Shown here piece after piece: positions 6,231 to 8,560 of a DNA stretch of 8,560 bases (its first letter is position 1; every line of letters starts with the position of its first letter). Position numbers and translations under genes: made by a program. Source of the DNA: Rubritepida sp. (GTDB lineage Bacteria; Pseudomonadota; Alphaproteobacteria; Acetobacterales; Acetobacteraceae). The notes under the pieces were generated by a model that did no database searches, was not told the DNA's origin, and was given only the letters and a program-made list of their open reading frames with translations. The stretch covers positions 1-8,560 of the forward strand of contig JACMRO010000273.1 in the NCBI GenBank assembly GCA_014376425.1, in the 5' to 3' direction.

Positions 6231-6860
6231 TCAGGCTGGCCGACCGTACCCACGGAACTGCGCTGTCACCGCGGCCATCTCTGGCCCGTCCAGCAAAACC
6301 GGCGGCAACCCCGCGGCCAGGAGAAGAAGGTATTGCCGGGCCAGGTTTTCGACCTCCCGCGCCAGCGCATCTGCCCCCGCCAGGGTTGCGCCCAACGCCA
6401 CCACGCCGTGATTGGCCAGCAGGCAGGCGCGCCGCCCGGCCAGCGCGCCGACCGCGGCCGTGGCAAGCCCGGCCGTGCCGAAGGTGGCGTAGGCCGCGCA
6501 GGCGATGTCCGTTCCGCCCGCCATGGCGACCATGTAGTGCAGCGCCGGGATCGGCCGGCGGGCGCAGGACAGGGCGGTGGCGTGCGGGCTGTGGGTATGG
6601 ACGATTGCCTGCGCATCGCCGCGCGCGGCGTAGATGTCGGCATGTAACCGCCACTCGCTGGAGGGGCGGCATTGCCCGGCGACGGTGGTGCCATCGAGCG
6701 CGACCTCCACCAGATCGTCAGCCGTCAGCCCCGCATAGGGCAGGCCTGAAGGGGTGATGACGAACCCGCGCGCCGTGCGCCGCGAGAGATTGCCCGACTT
6801 GTTGGGCATGAAACCCGCGGCATCGAGCGCCCGGGCCGCCGCGATCAGCTCTTCATTCAC
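6231..6860 (-). CDS. Class II aldolase/adducin family protein
   Basis: A 209-residue zinc-dependent aldolase-type enzyme, close in length to L-fuculose-phosphate aldolase. Visible landmarks: SGNLSRR (22-28) and TPSGLPYAGLTADDLV (36-51) in the phosphate-binding part; SSEWRLH with Glu69 at the place of the FucA catalytic acid; HTHSPHAT with His88 and His90; and LLANHGVVALG with His151 completing the zinc site. The substrate cannot be assigned: family members include sugar-phosphate aldolases, MtnB dehydratase and others. The start is GTG 6860, which overlaps the TGA of the preceding small membrane-protein gene (GTGA), and family similarity begins there. An open frame running upstream to 7100 is the out-of-frame shadow of that gene. 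The last 20 or so residues are variable in the family. Confidence 0.9.
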   Translation of the reverse strand: MNEELIAAARALDAAGFMPNKSGNLSRRTARGFVITPSGLPYAGLTADDLVEVALDGTTVAGQCRPSSEWRLHADIYAARGDAQAIVHTHSPHATALSCARRPIPALHYMVAMAGGTDIACAAYATFGTAGLATAAVGALAGRRACLLANHGVVALGATLAGADALAREVENLARQYLLLLAAGLPPVLLDGPEMAAVTAQFRGYGRPA

Positions 6861-7042
6861 GGTTGGGCCAACGCCTGGGCATGCGCCAGCACGGCACGCT
6901 GGAACATCCGCAGCAGCCCCACCCAGGTCAGCACCGCCAGTAGCGCCCAGAGGAAGCCGTGGTGCTGCCAGAGCAGCGCGGCCAGGGCGAGCCAGCCGGT
7001 GGAAGCGAGGACGCCGTGGCGGAGGATGCGGAGGAGGGGCAC
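6857..7042 (-). CDS. Small two-helix membrane protein, hypothetical
   Basis: A 61-residue protein, if GTG 7042 is the start, with two predicted membrane helices: HGVLASTGWLALAALLW and FLWALLAVLTWVGLLRMF. These are joined by a short QHHG turn and followed by a polar, His/Gln-containing tail. In-frame TTG codons at 7063 and 7084 are alternative starts giving 68 or 75 residues; they would overlap the coiled-coil gene ending at 7057. None has a clear ribosome binding site. Its TGA overlaps the GTG start of the aldolase gene by the GTGA arrangement, which is the best evidence that it is real. Codon use is GC-rich in third positions, like the aldolase and unlike the gene upstream. I recognise no family. 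Confidence 0.55.
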   Translation of the reverse strand: MPLLRILRHGVLASTGWLALAALLWQHHGFLWALLAVLTWVGLLRMFQRAVLAHAQALAQP

Positions 7043-7056
7043 GTTTTGCGAACCGG

Positions 7057-7488
7057 CTACCAAAGCCCTTGGCGGTGCAGCCAAACAACGGCCCCAGCAC
7101 CGGCCACCAATAAGGTCATCGCCAGCCCAAACGCCTTGTAGAGAGTTCCATTCATGCTCTGCGCGAGCGCGAGAAACTCCTTGCCGGCCGGCTTCTCCCG
7201 CAGGCTGGCATCGAGGCCTGCGAGCTGCGCGCGGATGGCTGGAAGTTCGACCTCCTTTACCTCCCGCCGAAAGTCGCGAAGGTCCTTACCGAATTCGGCC
7301 TGTGACGCTTCGATGCGGTTAACCGCTTTCCGTAGCTCTTCGAAGCCGCTTTCAAGAAGGGCGACACGCTGTTCCATATCCCCATCATACGGTGGACCAC
7401 CCTCAGATTGATAGATTGCTGAGGGCGAATCGCCGGTGGCACCACCTTGGATCACCTTGAACCCTTGGCTGTTGACCACCCCACTCAC
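7057..7488 (-). CDS. Coiled-coil protein with C-terminal membrane helix
   Basis: A 143-residue protein with a loosely structured N-terminus (1-37, including QGFKVIQGG). A charged heptad-like coiled coil follows at about 38-98 (from MEQRVALLESGFEELRKAV). One hydrophobic helix at about 118-136 (KAFGLAMTLLVAGAGAVVWL) precedes a short basic tail. This is a tail-anchored or single-pass layout similar in shape to small phage-type and XhlA-like proteins, but I cannot assign a family. GTG 7488 is taken as the start because it overlaps the TGA of the zinc-ribbon gene (GTGA); ATG 7377 is an alternative that would begin at the coiled coil (106 residues). The DNA is less GC-rich than the aldolase, TPR and ispE genes to the left, suggesting a different origin. 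Confidence 0.7.
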   Translation of the reverse strand: MSGVVNSQGFKVIQGGATGDSPSAIYQSEGGPPYDGDMEQRVALLESGFEELRKAVNRIEASQAEFGKDLRDFRREVKEVELPAIRAQLAGLDASLREKPAGKEFLALAQSMNGTLYKAFGLAMTLLVAGAGAVVWLHRQGLW

Positions 7489-7754
7489 GAAGCTTGGTCC
7501 ACATCGATCTTCGCGTGCTGCCGAACAAAGGCGCAGTTTCCGCAGATCAGGACATAGACCGGAATTCGCGCTGGCGGGGAAACCCAGCCTCCATTGTCCT
7601 GAATGAGGGGTACGGCTGCCGTGTGGCCATCCACGGTCACGAAATTCCAGCTTTCCTGGCTACAAGAAGGACATTGTGGGGAGGCGCCTTTGCGCGTCAG
7701 AAACGCGCGAAGTGGGGCCGACGCAGCGTCTCCCTTCCAGATGTTGTCGTCCAT
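7485..7754 (-). CDS. Small zinc-ribbon protein, hypothetical
   Basis: An 89-residue cytoplasmic protein with two CxxC knuckles, CPSC (Cys28, Cys31) and CGNC (Cys71, Cys74), about 40 residues apart. These are the expected four ligands of a structural zinc ribbon. Between them is the pattern HTAAVPLIQDNGGWVSPPAR followed by IPVYVLICGNCAFVRQHAKI. Small proteins of this build, with a central VPL segment and an IPV..L.C.NC.F.R.H end, are familiar as uncharacterised genes in many proteobacteria. ATG 7754 lies 3 bases after the stop of the ETF-QO gene. The end overlaps the next gene by GTGA, so the two are probably made together. No function can be given; zinc ribbons of this size often bind nucleic acid or protein. 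Confidence 0.75.
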   Translation of the reverse strand: MDDNIWKGDAASAPLRAFLTRKGASPQCPSCSQESWNFVTVDGHTAAVPLIQDNGGWVSPPARIPVYVLICGNCAFVRQHAKIDVDQAS

Positions 7755-7757
7755 CGC

Positions 7758-8560
7758 CTACATCCCCCCGATATAGTTTGGCCCCCCTCCTCCCTCCGGC
7801 GTGCACCAGTCGATATTCTGCGTCGGATCCTTGATGTCACACGTCTTGCAGTGCACGCAGTTCTGCGCGTTGATCTGCAGGCGGTGGCCACCGGTGCCGT
7901 CCTCCACCGCCTCATACACCCCAGCCGGGCAATACCGGCTCTCAGGCGAGGCGTATTTCTCGAAATTCTCCGCCAGCCAGCGGCCCGGGTCGCGCAGCTT
8001 CAGATGCGCCGGCTGGTCTTCCTCGTGGTTGGCGTTGCTGATGAACACGCTCGACAGCAGGTCGAAGGTCAGGATGCCGTCGGGCTTTGGGTACTCAATC
8101 TTCGGCGCGTCCTTGGCCAGCATCAGCGTCTCGTGGTCACGGTGGTGGCCCATCGTCCAAGGCGCCTTGCCGCGCAGCAGGTAGGTGTCCAGCGCCGCAT
8201 TCACCAGCCCGCCCCACATGCCAAACTTGGCAAAGCCCGAGCGAATGTTGCGCACCCCCTTCAGCTCGTCCCACAGCCAGCTCGCCTGCAGCTTCTCCGG
8301 GTAGCCCTCCAGCAAGGCGGGCCGCGTCTCCAGCGCTTCGAAGATCGCCTCCGCCGCCACCATGCCGCTTTTCATCGCGGTGTGGGTGCCCTTGATCTTC
8401 GGCACGTTCAAGAAACCCCCCGTGTCGCCGATCAGCGCGCCGCCGGGAAAGATCAGCTTGGGGATCGACTGGAAGCCGCCTTCGTTCAGTGCCCGCGCGC
8501 CGTAGCTGATGCGCTTGCCCCCATCCAGCATCGGGCGCACCGCCGGGTGGGTCTTGAAGC
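7758..8560 (-). CDS. Electron transfer flavoprotein-ubiquinone oxidoreductase, C-terminal part
   Basis: The final 266 residues of ETF-QO; the N-terminal half, with the main FAD-binding fold, lies beyond the right edge. The enzyme accepts electrons from reduced electron transfer flavoprotein (fatty acid and amino acid dehydrogenases) and passes them to ubiquinone at the inner face of the cytoplasmic membrane. Visible: LIGDTGGFLNVPKIKGTHTA, the conserved FAD-contacting stretch, then KSGMVAAEAIFEAL. Near the end are the four [4Fe-4S] ligands, one Cys in RYCPAGVYE and three in CVHCKTC (7838-7859), followed by DIKDPTQNIDW and PEGGGGPNY. The word IDWCTPEGGGG has an extra Cys directly before the Gly-rich end, where I expect Val in many relatives. 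The frame is intact throughout. The stop lies 3 bases before the zinc-ribbon gene, so readthrough transcription into that gene is likely. Confidence 0.95.
   Translation of the reverse strand, partial: FKTHPAVRPMLDGGKRISYGARALNEGGFQSIPKLIFPGGALIGDTGGFLNVPKIKGTHTAMKSGMVAAEAIFEALETRPALLEGYPEKLQASWLWDELKGVRNIRSGFAKFGMWGGLVNAALDTYLLRGKAPWTMGHHRDHETLMLAKDAPKIEYPKPDGILTFDLLSSVFISNANHEEDQPAHLKLRDPGRWLAENFEKYASPESRYCPAGVYEAVEDGTGGHRLQINAQNCVHCKTCDIKDPTQNIDWCTPEGGGGPNYIGGM

Noticed and set aside
1..8560. CRISPR array or insertion-sequence ends
   Set aside because: I found no regularly spaced repeats, and no transposase gene or paired terminal inverted repeats of insertion-sequence type.

Overview
The window comes from a high-GC alphaproteobacterium, most likely a member of the Sphingomonadales. 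This is inferred from the GC-rich coding style, the style of the ETF-ubiquinone oxidoreductase and IspE proteins, and the presence of a DUF3489 - DUF2924 - serine recombinase module of the kind common in alphaproteobacterial genomes. No species can be named from the sequence alone.

Left part (about 1-3165, plus strand): an accessory module. After about 358 bases with no convincing gene (but a strong hairpin at 74-94) come three tightly packed genes: a DUF3489 protein with two winged-helix-like parts, a DUF2924 protein, and a large serine recombinase whose start overlaps the end of the DUF2924 gene. The recombinase has an intact catalytic domain but lacks the usual zinc-ribbon cysteine pairs and ends in an extra helix-turn-helix-like region. 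The three genes look like one transcription unit. The two small proteins are plausibly accessory DNA-binding factors for the recombinase, but that is inference.

Middle (3166-3471): a gap with no gene, in which the accessory module must give way to the core chromosome. It holds an 8-bp inverted repeat and a pair of GC-rich hairpins that could end transcription coming from the right.

Right part (3472-8560, all minus strand): chromosomal housekeeping genes read leftward. In transcription order they are: the C-terminal half of electron transfer flavoprotein-ubiquinone oxidoreductase (runs off the right edge); a small CxxC/CxxC zinc-ribbon protein; a coiled-coil protein with one C-terminal membrane helix; a tiny two-helix membrane protein; a class II aldolase/adducin-family protein; a secreted or periplasmic TPR protein; ispE of the MEP isoprenoid pathway; and a tRNA-Gln(UUG). 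Stop/start overlaps (GTGA at 7488-7485, GTGA at 6860-6857, TGATG at 4423-4419) suggest translational coupling. The base composition falls visibly between about 7057 and 7754, marking the zinc-ribbon/coiled-coil pair as a possible small insertion in an otherwise GC-rich operon. The tRNA-Gln is odd: anticodon and T arm are intact, but the acceptor stem has two mismatches and the anticodon stem one.

The best candidates for something less described are the zinc-ribbon/coiled-coil gene pair, the recombinase module with its two partner DUF proteins, and the degenerate tRNA-Gln beside that module.
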